Shown: positions 27,211-36,316 of the stretch, piece after piece | Layout of the letters: every line of letters begins with the position of its first letter | How positions within the stretch are numbered: the first letter of the stretch is position 1 | Source of the DNA: Poseidonocella sp. HB161398 | Lineage (GTDB): Bacteria > Pseudomonadota > Alphaproteobacteria > Rhodobacterales > Rhodobacteraceae | Length of the DNA: 64,000 bases | Direction: 5' to 3' | Assembly: GCF_005870025.1 (NCBI RefSeq) | Contig: NZ_VATA01000042.1 | Coordinates: 1 to 64,000 of the forward strand | Made by a program: the position numbers and the translations under genes | The notes under the pieces: generated by a model | What the model was told of the DNA's origin: nothing | The model's input: the letters and a program-made list of their open reading frames with translations, nothing else | The model's database searches: none

Positions 27211-27235
27211 GGCCCGACGGCAGCCGGGTCGGGCC
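27211..27235 (+). terminator. tex terminator, copy 1
   Basis: GGCCCGAC pairs with GTCGGGCC over a 9-nt loop, followed by TTCCTGTCCC. It lies 58 bp after the tex stop codon. Confidence 0.7.
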
Positions 27236-27413
27236 TTCCTGTCCCTCTGGCGCCGTTCTGCGGGGGCGGGCGATGCGGGCGCGGGCCCGGGGGCAGGCCG
27301 ACAGGCAGCGTCTTCGGCGCGGTGCTGGTGGACGTGATGACGACGAAACGCCGACCCCGGGGCGCGGCGCGGACGGTCGCCGCGGGCCCGACTCGGCTGC
27401 CCGCGGGAAGTCA

Positions 27414-27438
27414 GGCCCGACGGCAGCCGGGTCGGGCC
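27414..27438. terminator. tex-type terminator, copy 2
   Basis: The same GGCCCGAC/GTCGGGCC stem and loop as at 27211, retained intact in the duplicated copy. It lies 31 bp beyond the stop of the convergent argE-like gene and could serve both directions. Confidence 0.6.
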
Positions 27439-27468
27439 TTCCTGTCCCTCCGGCGCTGCGCTGCGGGG

Positions 27469-28560
27469 TCAGGCGATGCGGGCGAGGAGCGCGCGGCAGG
27501 CTGCGAGTTCGGAGACGGCGATCGACTCGTCGGGCTGGTGGCCGTCCTTCATCGTTCCCGGGCCGCAGACCGCGGTGGGGATGCCGAGCCCGGCGAAATA
27601 GCCCGCCTCAGTGCCGTAGGCGACCTTGAGCGGTGCCGGATCGGGCAGGGCGGCGGCCAGCGCGGCGATGGCCGGATCGGCGGGATCGGCCTCGAGCCCG
27701 GGATAGGCGCCGGTCTCGGTGATCTCGATACCCCCGGGAAGGCCCTGCACGACGCCCGCGAGGATCTCCGCGGCGGTTTCCTGCGCCAGGTGGCGGATCT
27801 CGAACTCGACCTCGGCCAGCTCCGGCACCATGTTGAGCGCCACGCCGCCCCGCATCACCCCGGCATGGATCGTCGAGCAGGGCATGTCATAGGCCGGGTC
27901 CTGCGCGCCCCCGGCCTGGAGCCGCGCCTGCTCGCGGCGCAGCGCCGCGACGAGGTCGCAGGCGAGATGCAGCGCGTTGCGGAAGACCGGCGCCATCGAG
28001 GAATGGCCGGGCTCGCCATGGCAGCGGGCGAGGTAGCTCGCCTTGCCCTTGTGGCCGGTGGCCAGCCGCATCGAGGTCGGCTCGCCGACGATGCAGAGGC
28101 CGGGACGGCCGAGCACCGGCACGACCTGGCCGATCATCTCGGCGATGCCGCGGCAGCCGATCTCCTCGTCCCAGCTCAGCGCGATCATCACCGGCCGGGA
28201 GGGCGGCGCGGCGCGCAGGGTCGCGGCATGGGCCAGCACGCAGGCGAGAAAGCCCTTCATGTCGGTGGTGCCGCGCCCCGCCAGCCGGTCGCCGCGGGCG
28301 GTCAGGGTGAACGGGTCGCTGCTCCAGCTCTGCCCGGCCACCGGCACGACATCGCTATGGGCCGAGAGCAGCAGCCCGTCCGGCCCCTCGCCGAAGCGCG
28401 CGAGCAGCCCCGCCTTGGTGCCGTCGGCGGAGGCCACGCGGGTGACGGCGAAGCCGCAGCCCGCCAGGTGGTCCTGAACCCAGGAGATCATCTCCAGATT
28501 GGGGCCGCCGGTCAGGGTGGGGAAGGCGACGAGCCGCGCCAGGAGCTCGGTTTCGGTCAT
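27469..28560 (-). CDS. ArgE-like M20 family N-acyl-amino-acid deacylase
   Basis: 363-aa M20 metallopeptidase. Zinc ligands and catalytic residues are visible in LLSAHSDVVPVAG (HxD), GRGTTDMKGFLA (bridging Asp), SWDEEIGCRG (catalytic and ligand Glu) and GEPTSMR. It is close to acetylornithine deacetylase (ArgE). It sits at the end of a catabolic operon rather than with arginine genes, overlapping the amidohydrolase gene by 4 nt, so it more likely removes an acyl group from an imported amine or amino acid. The true substrate is not predictable. Confidence 0.88.
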   Translation of the reverse strand: MTETELLARLVAFPTLTGGPNLEMISWVQDHLAGCGFAVTRVASADGTKAGLLARFGEGPDGLLLSAHSDVVPVAGQSWSSDPFTLTARGDRLAGRGTTDMKGFLACVLAHAATLRAAPPSRPVMIALSWDEEIGCRGIAEMIGQVVPVLGRPGLCIVGEPTSMRLATGHKGKASYLARCHGEPGHSSMAPVFRNALHLACDLVAALRREQARLQAGGAQDPAYDMPCSTIHAGVMRGGVALNMVPELAEVEFEIRHLAQETAAEILAGVVQGLPGGIEITETGAYPGLEADPADPAIAALAAALPDPAPLKVAYGTEAGYFAGLGIPTAVCGPGTMKDGHQPDESIAVSELAACRALLARIA

Positions 28561-30170
28561 GGTCTTGCCTCATGGGTGATGGCGCCGCCGCAGATCGTCA
28601 GCGCGACGCGGCAGGCGGCAGGGTCGCGGGCGAGCCCGGCCGGGCTGCCCGCCATCAGGACCAGGTCGGCCGCCATGCCGGGGGCGAGCCCGCCCAGCCG
28701 GTTCTCGGCGAAGAGCGCATGCGCCCCGCCCGGGCCGTAGGCGGCCAGCACCTCCGCCAGGGGCAGGCGCTGGTCGGGCACATCCGCGGCCCAGGGACGG
28801 CGCGCCAGCGCGGCATGGATGGCGTTCACCGGCGAGAGCGGCGCGGTCGGCCAGTCGGTGCCGAAGGCCAGCGGCACGCCCGCGGCGGCCAGCGCCGCCC
28901 AGGGGAAGGTGTCGCCCCAGCGGTGGCGGCCCATGATCGAGACGGTCGGCTCCAGCGGCAGGCCGCTCGAGCCCGGCGGGTGGACGGGCTGCATCGAGGC
29001 GATGGCGCCGAGCGCGGCGATCCGGGCCAGGTCGCCGGGGTGGAGCATGTCGATATGCTCGATCCGGTGGCGGGCGTCGCGGCGGCCATTGGCCCGGCAG
29101 GCGGCCTCGTAGCCCTCGATCACCGCGCGCACCGCGCCGTCGCCGACCGCATGGGTCTGGAGCTGCAGCCCGGCCGCATCGGCCAGGACGCAGATCTCGG
29201 CGAAGCGCGCAGGCGGGAAGAGCGGCGTGCCGCGGAGGCCCGGACGGCCGGGATAGTCGTCGGTGCGCAGCGCGGTCCAGGTGTCGAAGACCCCGTCCAT
29301 GAACATCTTGATCCGGCCGAAGGAGAGCCGCCCGACGGGCGGGCGGGATGCGGCCTCGAGAAGCGCCGCGATGCGGGCGTCGTCATGCTCGGGCGCGATG
29401 GTCATCGGCAGGCTGACCCGGACGGGCAGCGCACCCTCCTCGGCCATCTCCGTCAGCAGCTCCGCCAGGTAGAGGCTGCCATCCATGTTGACGACAGAGG
29501 TCAGTCCCTGGCGGGCGCATTCCTCCATCGCCGCGCCGAGGGCGGCGCGGTCATGGGCGCGGGCGGCGGCATCGGGCGCATCGGGCTCGCGGCCGATCAG
29601 CCCCAGCCCCTCGCGGCCGCCGCTGGCGGCATGTTTCTGCGCGAGGCCCATCGCCTCGAATTCCTGCAGCTCGCCGGTCGGCTGCCCGTCCGCGCCGGTG
29701 ACGACGCCGGGCACGTCCGGCACCGCGTCCATCAGCCCGGCGAGGCGCAGGAGCGCGGTATTGGCCCAGGCGCAGTGGAAGTCGACCGAGGTGACGAGCA
29801 GCGGCCGGTCCGGGCAGACCCGGTCGAGCGCATGCCGGTCGGGGCGCGTGCCGCGGCCGAAGAGGTCGTAATTCGCCGACCAGCAGCAGAGCACCGGGTC
29901 GCTGTCGCGGCCCTCGGCATAAGCGGCAAGCGCGGCGCGGAAGGCGTCCTCGCCCGCCACCTCCAGCAGGTTCAGCTGTCCGAGCGCCACGCCGCCGGTG
30001 AGCAGGTGCAGATGGCTGTCGATCAGCCCGGGCAGCAGGCAGAGCCCGCGTCCGTCGATCTCGCGCGATCCGGGGACGGGGGCGGGCACGATGATCCCGT
30101 CCGCGACGGCGACGGAGATCTCCGCGCCGGTGATGGGATCGGCAGCGCCGGTGATATGGAGGGGGGGCAT
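28557..30170 (-). CDS. Amidohydrolase family protein, YtcJ-like
   Basis: 537-aa metal-dependent hydrolase. The N-terminal beta-sandwich is followed by the metal-binding LIDSHLHLLTGG (HxH). Further family landmarks are CWSANYDLFGRG, LQTHAVGDGAVRAV, RIEHIDMLHPGDL and AFGTDWPTAPLSPV (the Asp ligand). A C-terminal ADLVLMAG segment closes the composite site. The 5' end is 55 bp from the binding-protein gene of the ABC importer, and it is coupled by an ATGA overlap to the ArgE-like gene. It probably hydrolyses an amide or cyclic amide in the same pathway. Confidence 0.88.
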   Translation of the reverse strand: MPPLHITGAADPITGAEISVAVADGIIVPAPVPGSREIDGRGLCLLPGLIDSHLHLLTGGVALGQLNLLEVAGEDAFRAALAAYAEGRDSDPVLCCWSANYDLFGRGTRPDRHALDRVCPDRPLLVTSVDFHCAWANTALLRLAGLMDAVPDVPGVVTGADGQPTGELQEFEAMGLAQKHAASGGREGLGLIGREPDAPDAAARAHDRAALGAAMEECARQGLTSVVNMDGSLYLAELLTEMAEEGALPVRVSLPMTIAPEHDDARIAALLEAASRPPVGRLSFGRIKMFMDGVFDTWTALRTDDYPGRPGLRGTPLFPPARFAEICVLADAAGLQLQTHAVGDGAVRAVIEGYEAACRANGRRDARHRIEHIDMLHPGDLARIAALGAIASMQPVHPPGSSGLPLEPTVSIMGRHRWGDTFPWAALAAAGVPLAFGTDWPTAPLSPVNAIHAALARRPWAADVPDQRLPLAEVLAAYGPGGAHALFAENRLGGLAPGMAADLVLMAGSPAGLARDPAACRVALTICGGAITHEARP

Positions 30171-30225
30171 GGGGTCTTCCGGTCTGTCGAGGCTCCGCCC
30201 CGGACGGGGGCGGAGCCGGGTCGGC

Positions 30226-31242
30226 TTACTGCAGCAGGTCGGTCCAGACCTTGGTCACCAGATCCTGCGCGGCGGGCGAGCAGGCCTTGGAGAACTCGAC
30301 CGGCACGGTCGGGAACAGCTCGGGCGCGTTCTCGGGGGTGTATTTCGCCGAGGCCTCGTCGATCTTCACCGGCGCGGAATGGGCGTAGTAGTTGTACTGG
30401 ATCGTGGCGTTTTCCTCGGTCGACATGAACTCGATGAACTTCTTGGCCATGTCGACATTGGCGGCGCCCTTCGGCACGACATAGCTGTCGAGCCAGCCGA
30501 CCAGGCCTTCCTTGGGCATCGCGTATTCCAGGTTCGCGCCGGCGTCGCGGGTGCGCAGCACGTTGCCGTCCCACCAGAAATGCGCCGCGACCTCGCCCGA
30601 GCCCAGGCGGTTCTCGATATTGTCGGACGAATAGGCGGCGACATAGGGCTTCTGCGCCATCAGCAGGTCGTAGACCTTCTTCATCTCCGACTTGTCCTCG
30701 GTGCAGAACTCGACGCCCAGATAGAGCTGTGCCGCGCCCACGACCTCGTCGGGATAGGAGAGCGAGGCGATCTTGCCCTGCAGCGCCTCGGTCGGCTCGA
30801 AATAGACGCCCCAGCTGTCGACCGGACCGTCATAGAGGTCGCGGTTCACCGCGAAGCCCGCCGTGCCATAGGCCATCGGGATCGAATAGTCGTTCTCCGG
30901 GTCCCACCACTGGCCCTTCCAGCGGTCGTCGACGGCGGCATAGGCGTCCAGATCCTTGGCGTCGATATCCTCCAGCAGCCCCTCGTCGATCATGATCTTC
31001 ACGAAATGCTGGGAGGGGGTGACGATGTCGTAGCCCGAGGCGCCGGCCTGCAGCTTGGTCAGCGCGTCCTCGTTCGAGTTGAAGCCGTCGTAATTCACGG
31101 TGGCGCCGGTCTCGGCCGAGAATTTCTCGATCAGCTCGGGCGCGATGGAGTCGGACCAGGCGTAGATGTTCAGCGTGCCCTCGGCCAGGGCCGGAGCGGC
31201 CAGGCAGATCAGCGCGGTGCCGGTCAGCAGGGTCTTTTTCAT
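30226..31242 (-). CDS. Periplasmic binding protein of a polyamine-type ABC importer
   Basis: 338-aa extracellular solute-binding protein of the PotD/PotF family. It has a clear Sec signal peptide (MKKTLLTGTALICLAAPALA) and then GTLNIYAWSDSIAPELIEKF, the standard PotD-like opening. It is the first component by location next to two permeases and an ATPase, which together make a full importer. PotD-like receptors bind putrescine, spermidine or other cationic and quaternary amines. The exact ligand cannot be read without a structure-based comparison of the binding pocket. Confidence 0.92.
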   Translation of the reverse strand: MKKTLLTGTALICLAAPALAEGTLNIYAWSDSIAPELIEKFSAETGATVNYDGFNSNEDALTKLQAGASGYDIVTPSQHFVKIMIDEGLLEDIDAKDLDAYAAVDDRWKGQWWDPENDYSIPMAYGTAGFAVNRDLYDGPVDSWGVYFEPTEALQGKIASLSYPDEVVGAAQLYLGVEFCTEDKSEMKKVYDLLMAQKPYVAAYSSDNIENRLGSGEVAAHFWWDGNVLRTRDAGANLEYAMPKEGLVGWLDSYVVPKGAANVDMAKKFIEFMSTEENATIQYNYYAHSAPVKIDEASAKYTPENAPELFPTVPVEFSKACSPAAQDLVTKVWTDLLQ

Positions 31243-31278
31243 GGGAGGTCTCCTGTTGGGTCTGTTATCGGTTATCTG

Positions 31279-32085
31279 TCAGAGGTCCCGCCGCATGGCG
31301 CGCGCGCTCATCGCCAGGGCGATGGTGGCGATCGCCAGCGAGACGAGGATCATCAGGGTCGAGATCGCGTTCAGCTCGGGCGTGGTGCCGCGCTTGATCA
31401 GCGAGAAGATGTAGACCGGCAGCGTGGTCGAGCCGCCGGAATTCAGCATGTTCGAGGTGATGAAGTCGTCCATCGACATCACGAAGGCCAGCATCGCGCC
31501 GGCGAAGACGCCGGGGGCGATCATCGGCAGGGTCACGCGCCGGAAGGCGGTCAGCGGCGTGGCATAGAGATCCTGCGCGGCCTCCTCGAAGTCGCGGCTC
31601 ATCCCCTGCAGCCGGGCGCGGATCGGCAGGAAGGCGAAGGGCGTGCAGAAGGCGGTGTGCGCCAGCGTCAGCTTCACCATCCCGTTGGCGATGCCGAGCT
31701 GGGAGAAGAGGATCAGCACGGCGACGGCGACGACGATCTCGGGCAGCATCAGCGGCAGGTTCACCACCGCCTCGGAGAGCTTGTAGATGCGCTTCGAGGG
31801 CGCCCGCGACAGCACCATGGCGGCCATCAGCGCGATCGCCGTCGCGCCGATCGTGGCGATGACGGCGACGGTCAGCGAGACGCGCAGCGCGTCCATCAGC
31901 GCCTTGTTCTGCAGCGCGGCCGCGTACCACTGGGTGGAGAAGCCGGTCCAGACCGAGACCAGGCGGTTCTCGTTGAAGGAGAACCAGATCACCACGGCGA
32001 TCGGCAGGTAGAGCCAGAGGAAGAAGACGGCCGTGACCAGCCTGGCGCCGGGATAGCGGCGGATATCGTGGGCGGGGGCGCTCAT
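31279..32085 (-). CDS. ABC transporter permease, PotC/PotI-like
   Basis: 268-aa permease with six predicted membrane helices. The cytoplasmic EAA loop reads EEAAQDLYATPLTAFRRVTLP, which contacts the ATPase. The start ATG at 32085 overlaps the stop of the upstream permease (ATGA), giving tight coupling. The long frame upstream of that ATG is a shadow of the neighbouring permease and was excluded. It is the second permease of the importer at 30226-34042. Confidence 0.92.
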   Translation of the reverse strand: MSAPAHDIRRYPGARLVTAVFFLWLYLPIAVVIWFSFNENRLVSVWTGFSTQWYAAALQNKALMDALRVSLTVAVIATIGATAIALMAAMVLSRAPSKRIYKLSEAVVNLPLMLPEIVVAVAVLILFSQLGIANGMVKLTLAHTAFCTPFAFLPIRARLQGMSRDFEEAAQDLYATPLTAFRRVTLPMIAPGVFAGAMLAFVMSMDDFITSNMLNSGGSTTLPVYIFSLIKRGTTPELNAISTLMILVSLAIATIALAMSARAMRRDL

Positions 32086-32972
32086 GGCTCCATCTCCCGG
32101 GCGATGGCCGCGGCGCGGCGGGCGTTGAGGACCAGCACGATGACCACCATGGCCATCAGCACCATGGCGATGGCGGCGCCGAAGGGCCAGTTGCGGCCGC
32201 CGCCGAACTGGGTCTGGATCAGCGTGCCCATCATCATCTGCTTGCCGCCGCCCAGCAGCATCGGCTCCAGCACGGTGCCGATGGCGGGGACGAAGACCAG
32301 GATCGCGCCGGCGGCGAGACCCGGCCAGGTCAGCGGCAGGATCACCCGGCGCAGCGTGGTCCAGCGGTTGCCGTAGAGGTCGTGGGAGGCCTCCAGCAGC
32401 GCCGGGTCGAGCTTCTCGATGGCGGCGTATACGGGAAGCACCATCAGCGGGATGTAGCTGTAGACCATGCCGGTCAGCATCGCGCCGGGGGTGAAGAGGA
32501 ACGTGTCGACATCGCCGCCGCCGAAGAATTTCCAGGTCTTCTCGGCGAGCCCCTCGTTGCCGAGGATGATCAGCCAGGCATAGACGCGCACGATCATCGA
32601 GACCCAGAAGGGCAGGGTCACCAGATAGACGAGGAAGGGCTTCCAGTTCTCGCGGGCATTGGCGATGACATAGGCGACGGGCACCGACAGCGCCATGCAG
32701 ATCGCCGTGGTGGCGAGGCCGTAGGCCAGCGTCCGGCCGATGATGACCAGGTATTTCGGGTCGAATTCCAGCTCGTCCGTCCAGCCCATGGTGAACAGGA
32801 TCTCGCGGTAGCTGGAGACGTTCAGCGCCCAGTTGAAGCCGCCATAGGGGCCGCGATCCGCGAGGCTGACCCCGGCGACGATGGCGACCGGGATGATCAG
32901 CGTCAGCCCCATCAGCGCCCAGGCGGGGACGAGGCCCCAGAGGCGGAAGCTCTTCAGCGCCGCCCGGGTCAT
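32082..32972 (-). CDS. ABC transporter permease, PotB/PotH-like
   Basis: 296-aa permease with six membrane segments. The EAA-like loop is LLEASHDLYGNRWTTLRRVILP. The N-terminus starts with a short basic segment then a helix (LWGLVPAWALMGLTLIIPVAIVA is the hydrophobic stretch, residues ~11-33). It overlaps both neighbours by 4 nt, so ATPase, permease and permease are translated as a coupled set. Confidence 0.92.
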   Translation of the reverse strand: MTRAALKSFRLWGLVPAWALMGLTLIIPVAIVAGVSLADRGPYGGFNWALNVSSYREILFTMGWTDELEFDPKYLVIIGRTLAYGLATTAICMALSVPVAYVIANARENWKPFLVYLVTLPFWVSMIVRVYAWLIILGNEGLAEKTWKFFGGGDVDTFLFTPGAMLTGMVYSYIPLMVLPVYAAIEKLDPALLEASHDLYGNRWTTLRRVILPLTWPGLAAGAILVFVPAIGTVLEPMLLGGGKQMMMGTLIQTQFGGGRNWPFGAAIAMVLMAMVVIVLVLNARRAAAIAREMEP

Positions 32973-34042
32973 TGCGCCAGGACCCGCGCGCTGTCCTCGC
33001 GGAAGCCCAGCGACACCGTCTGGCCGGGCTCGAAGCTCTCGGCATGCGACAGCGCGTTGCGGCGCGACACCCGCAGCGGCTGGCCCGCGACATCGACGGT
33101 GTAATGGGTGAAGCCGCCCATGTAGTTGCGCCCCCGGACCGTGCCCTGCAGGACATGGCCGTCGGCCTGGCTCTGCATGCCGATCTTCTCGGGGCGCAGC
33201 GACAGCGTGGCGGGGCCGGGACCGGTCAGCCCCTTCTGCCGCGCGGTGATCTCCAGCCCGAAGGGCGTGCGGATGCGCGCCATGTCGCCCTCGACCGACA
33301 GCACCTCGGCGGCAAGGAAATTGGTCTCGCCGATGAAGTCGGCGACGAAGCGGTTCTCGGGGTCCTCGTAGATCTCGGCCGGGGTGCCGAGCTGCTGGAT
33401 GCGGCCCTCGCCCAGGACGCAGATGCGGTCCGACATGTCGAGCGCCTCCTCCTGGTCATGGGTGACGAAGATGAAGGTGATCCCGGTCTTCTTCTGAAGG
33501 GATCTCAGCTCGTCGCGCATCGCCTGGCGCAGCTTCAGGTCCAGCGCCGAGAGCGGCTCGTCGAGCAGCAGCACCTGCGGCTCGGGCGCCAGCGCGCGCG
33601 CCAGCGCGATCCGCTGGCGCTGCCCGCCCGAAAGCTGGGCGGGGCGGCGGGCGGCGAACTGGGTCATGTGGACCAGCTCCAGCATCTCGGCCACGCGGGC
33701 CTCGCGCCGCTTGCGGTCCCAGCCCAGGTTCTCCAGCCCGAAGGCGATGTTCTGCGCCAGCGTCATGTGCGGGAAGAGCGCGTAGCTCTGGAACACCGTG
33801 TTCACCCGCCGCCTGTGCGGCGGCAGCGTCTCGATCTCCGCCCCGTTGAGCAGGATCGCGCCCTCGGAGGGGCTCTCGAATCCCGCGATCATCCGCAGGA
33901 GCGTCGTCTTCCCGCAGCCCGAGGGGCCGAGCAGGGTGAAGAACTCGTTCTCGTGGATGGTGAAGCTGACCTGGTCCAGCGCCTGGTAGGAGCCGAACCT
34001 CTTCGAGACATTGTAGACCTCGACCGCCTTGCCGCGCGCCAT
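32969..34042 (-). CDS. ABC transporter ATP-binding protein, PotA-like
   Basis: 357-aa ATPase of a polyamine/quaternary-amine-type importer. Walker A GPSGCGKTTLLRMIAG, signature LSGGQRQRIALARAL, Walker B VLLLDEPLSALD and the H-loop VTHDQEEAL are all intact. The C-terminal ~120 residues form a TOBE domain. It is first in the transport block by transcription order and overlaps the permease gene by 4 nt. It lies 41 bp downstream of the TMADH-like gene, so import and catabolism are probably on one transcript. Confidence 0.94.
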   Translation of the reverse strand: MARGKAVEVYNVSKRFGSYQALDQVSFTIHENEFFTLLGPSGCGKTTLLRMIAGFESPSEGAILLNGAEIETLPPHRRRVNTVFQSYALFPHMTLAQNIAFGLENLGWDRKRREARVAEMLELVHMTQFAARRPAQLSGGQRQRIALARALAPEPQVLLLDEPLSALDLKLRQAMRDELRSLQKKTGITFIFVTHDQEEALDMSDRICVLGEGRIQQLGTPAEIYEDPENRFVADFIGETNFLAAEVLSVEGDMARIRTPFGLEITARQKGLTGPGPATLSLRPEKIGMQSQADGHVLQGTVRGRNYMGGFTHYTVDVAGQPLRVSRRNALSHAESFEPGQTVSLGFREDSARVLAQ

Positions 34043-34083
34043 GCGTGTTTCCCTGTTCCTCTCCCGCTTTGCGCGGGCAATCG

Positions 34084-36147
34084 TTACGCCAGTTCCGTGA
34101 TTTCGCGCCGGAAGGGCAGGGCGTCGCCGATCGGCGCCATGTCCAGCTCGCGGGCATAGCGGTGCCCGGCATAGGTCGCCCAGGCGATCGGCCCCGGCGC
34201 CTCGGCATCGCCGATGAGCTTCACCGACTTGATCCCCGCATCCGCCCAGTCGGCCTCGCGGGCCTTCAGTGCGCGGTAGACCGCGTCCTGGCCGCTGCGC
34301 GAGGCGACCATCACGACCGCGTCGCAGCCGAGATGGGCGCGCGCATCGGTGTAGCTGCAGCAGGTCTCGGCCCCGTCCGCGCGGATCGCGGCGATGCCGG
34401 TATTCAGCACGATCTTCACCCCGGCCTCGGCCAGCCGGCGGTGGATCGCCGCCTGTTCCAGCGTGTTCAGCGTCCAGTCGGACACATAGGCCGAGGGCGT
34501 GACAAGCGTGACGTCGCAGCCCTTCTGCGCGCAGAGCTCGGCCAGCACGCCGCCCATGTAGTAATGGTCGTCGTCGAAGACCACGACCTTGCCCGAGGGC
34601 AGGCGGCCCGCCATCAGGTCGTCGGGGGTCAGCACGGTCATGGCCGGGTCGATGGGCATCGGCACGACATGCTGGCGCGAGACGCCGTCGGCGCGCCAGG
34701 TGGCGCCGGTGGCGAGGCAGACATTCTCGAAGCCGAACTCCAGGATTTCCTCCGCCGAGAGCGGGCTGTCGAAATAGGTCTCGACATTCGGCCGCTGGCT
34801 CAGCTGGTAGGCGCGGTAGTCTGCGACCCGGCCCCAGGCCGAGAGGCCCGGCAGCAGGCGCTCCTTCGCGACGCGGCCGCCCAGCTCCGTCCCGGCCTCG
34901 GCCAGCGCGACGTCATAGCCCCGCAGGCTCAGCGCGCGGGCGGCTTCCAGGCCGGCGGGGCCGGAGCCCACGACCAGCACGTTCGAGCTGGCGCCCTTCT
35001 GGTTCATCTTCTCGGGATGCCAGCCCTTGCGCCATTCCTCCATGAAGGTCGGGTTCTGCGTGCAGCGGCTGATCGACATGGTCATGTCGCCGGTGACGCA
35101 GATGTTGCAGCCGATGCATTCGCGGATGTCCTCGATCCGGCCCTCTTCCACCTTCTTCGGCAGGAACGGGTCGGCGATGGAGGGCCGCGCGCAGCCGATG
35201 AAATCGAGCGTGCCCTGCCGTACCAGCCGCGCCATCACGTCGGGCGAGGTGAAGCGGCCGACGCCGACCACCGGCTTCGAGGTCAGCTCGCGGATGCCCT
35301 TGACCAGGACCTCCTGCGCGGCCTCTTCCTTGAAGCGCGAGGGGCCCGAGCAGTCCTCCCAGGTGCCCTGCGCCAGATCCCACAGGTCGGGCAGGTCGGC
35401 ATTCATCTCGATGAACTCGCGCACCTCGGCATTGGAGAAGCCCAGCTCGCCCAGCGTCTCGTCGAGGCTGACCCGGAGCGTCAGCGCCATCGTGTCGCCC
35501 ACCGCGTCGCGGATGTCGGCGACCACCTCGTTGACGAAGCGCGCGCGGTTCTCGAGGCTGCCGCCGTATTCGTCCGAGCGCTGGTTGGTCGCGCGGCTGA
35601 GGAAATGCTGGAAGATGCCGAAGCCATGCGCGCCGTAGAGGCAGATCAGGTCGAACCCGGCCAGCTTCGAGCGCTTGGCGGCATTGACGAACCAGCGGCG
35701 CAGGTCGCGGATGTCGGACTTGTCGAGCGCGCGGGCCTGCACCGGATCGTTGGTGAAGGTGCGGATCGGCAGGGCCGAGGGCGCCAGCGGCACCTCCTTG
35801 GTGTAGAGGTTCGGGCCGTTGATGCCGGAATAGGCCAGCTGGATGCCCGCCAGCGCGCCATGGGTCTTCATCGCGTCCGACATGCGGTTCAGCGCGGGGA
35901 TGTCGCGGTCGTCCCAGAGGCGCAGCTCGATGAAGGGGGTGATTTCCGAGGTATGGTGCATCTCGGTCTGCTCGGTGAAGATCACGCCCCAGCCGCCCTC
36001 GGCCTTGATGCCGCGCATCGCGGCGGCGGCGGAAGGGTCGCGGTAGCCGCCGCCATTGCAGTGCGGCACCTGGTAGAAGCGGTTCTTGGCAGTGAGCGGG
36101 CCGATTTTCACCGGCTCGAACAGGATGTCATAGTGGCTGGACGACAC
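34084..36147 (-). CDS. Trimethylamine-dehydrogenase-like iron-sulfur flavoprotein
   Basis: 687-aa oxidoreductase of the TMADH/DMADH/2,4-dienoyl-CoA reductase family. The N-terminal TIM barrel (FMN) includes NRFYQVPHCNGG, where the Cys aligns with the cysteine that binds FMN covalently in trimethylamine dehydrogenase. YGGSLENRARF and GVGRFTSPDVM are further FMN-barrel motifs. The cluster motif is CIGCNIC with a fourth Cys 12 residues later (ISRCTQNP), for [4Fe-4S]. NVLVVGSGPAGLEAARAL starts the C-terminal nucleotide-binding domain. The GTG at 36147, behind GAGGAG, was chosen over the ATG at 36177. Family members N-demethylate trimethylamine, dimethylamine, dimethylglycine or N-methylproline; which applies here is open. 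Confidence 0.88.
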   Translation of the reverse strand: MSSSHYDILFEPVKIGPLTAKNRFYQVPHCNGGGYRDPSAAAAMRGIKAEGGWGVIFTEQTEMHHTSEITPFIELRLWDDRDIPALNRMSDAMKTHGALAGIQLAYSGINGPNLYTKEVPLAPSALPIRTFTNDPVQARALDKSDIRDLRRWFVNAAKRSKLAGFDLICLYGAHGFGIFQHFLSRATNQRSDEYGGSLENRARFVNEVVADIRDAVGDTMALTLRVSLDETLGELGFSNAEVREFIEMNADLPDLWDLAQGTWEDCSGPSRFKEEAAQEVLVKGIRELTSKPVVGVGRFTSPDVMARLVRQGTLDFIGCARPSIADPFLPKKVEEGRIEDIRECIGCNICVTGDMTMSISRCTQNPTFMEEWRKGWHPEKMNQKGASSNVLVVGSGPAGLEAARALSLRGYDVALAEAGTELGGRVAKERLLPGLSAWGRVADYRAYQLSQRPNVETYFDSPLSAEEILEFGFENVCLATGATWRADGVSRQHVVPMPIDPAMTVLTPDDLMAGRLPSGKVVVFDDDHYYMGGVLAELCAQKGCDVTLVTPSAYVSDWTLNTLEQAAIHRRLAEAGVKIVLNTGIAAIRADGAETCCSYTDARAHLGCDAVVMVASRSGQDAVYRALKAREADWADAGIKSVKLIGDAEAPGPIAWATYAGHRYARELDMAPIGDALPFRREITELA

Positions 36148-36316
36148 GCGCGGCTCCTCAATCCGAGTCGAGCGCAAGGAAGCGTTAATCTCGGCTGCAG
36201 GTAAATTATGGCTTGCGGAAGCGCGTGTTAGGCCGGGCCTAATTGCTTATGTTTTAACCCCGAAAGATGCCGCATTGGGCGGCGGGCGAAGATTTATGTC
36301 TGTACATAATGACTGC

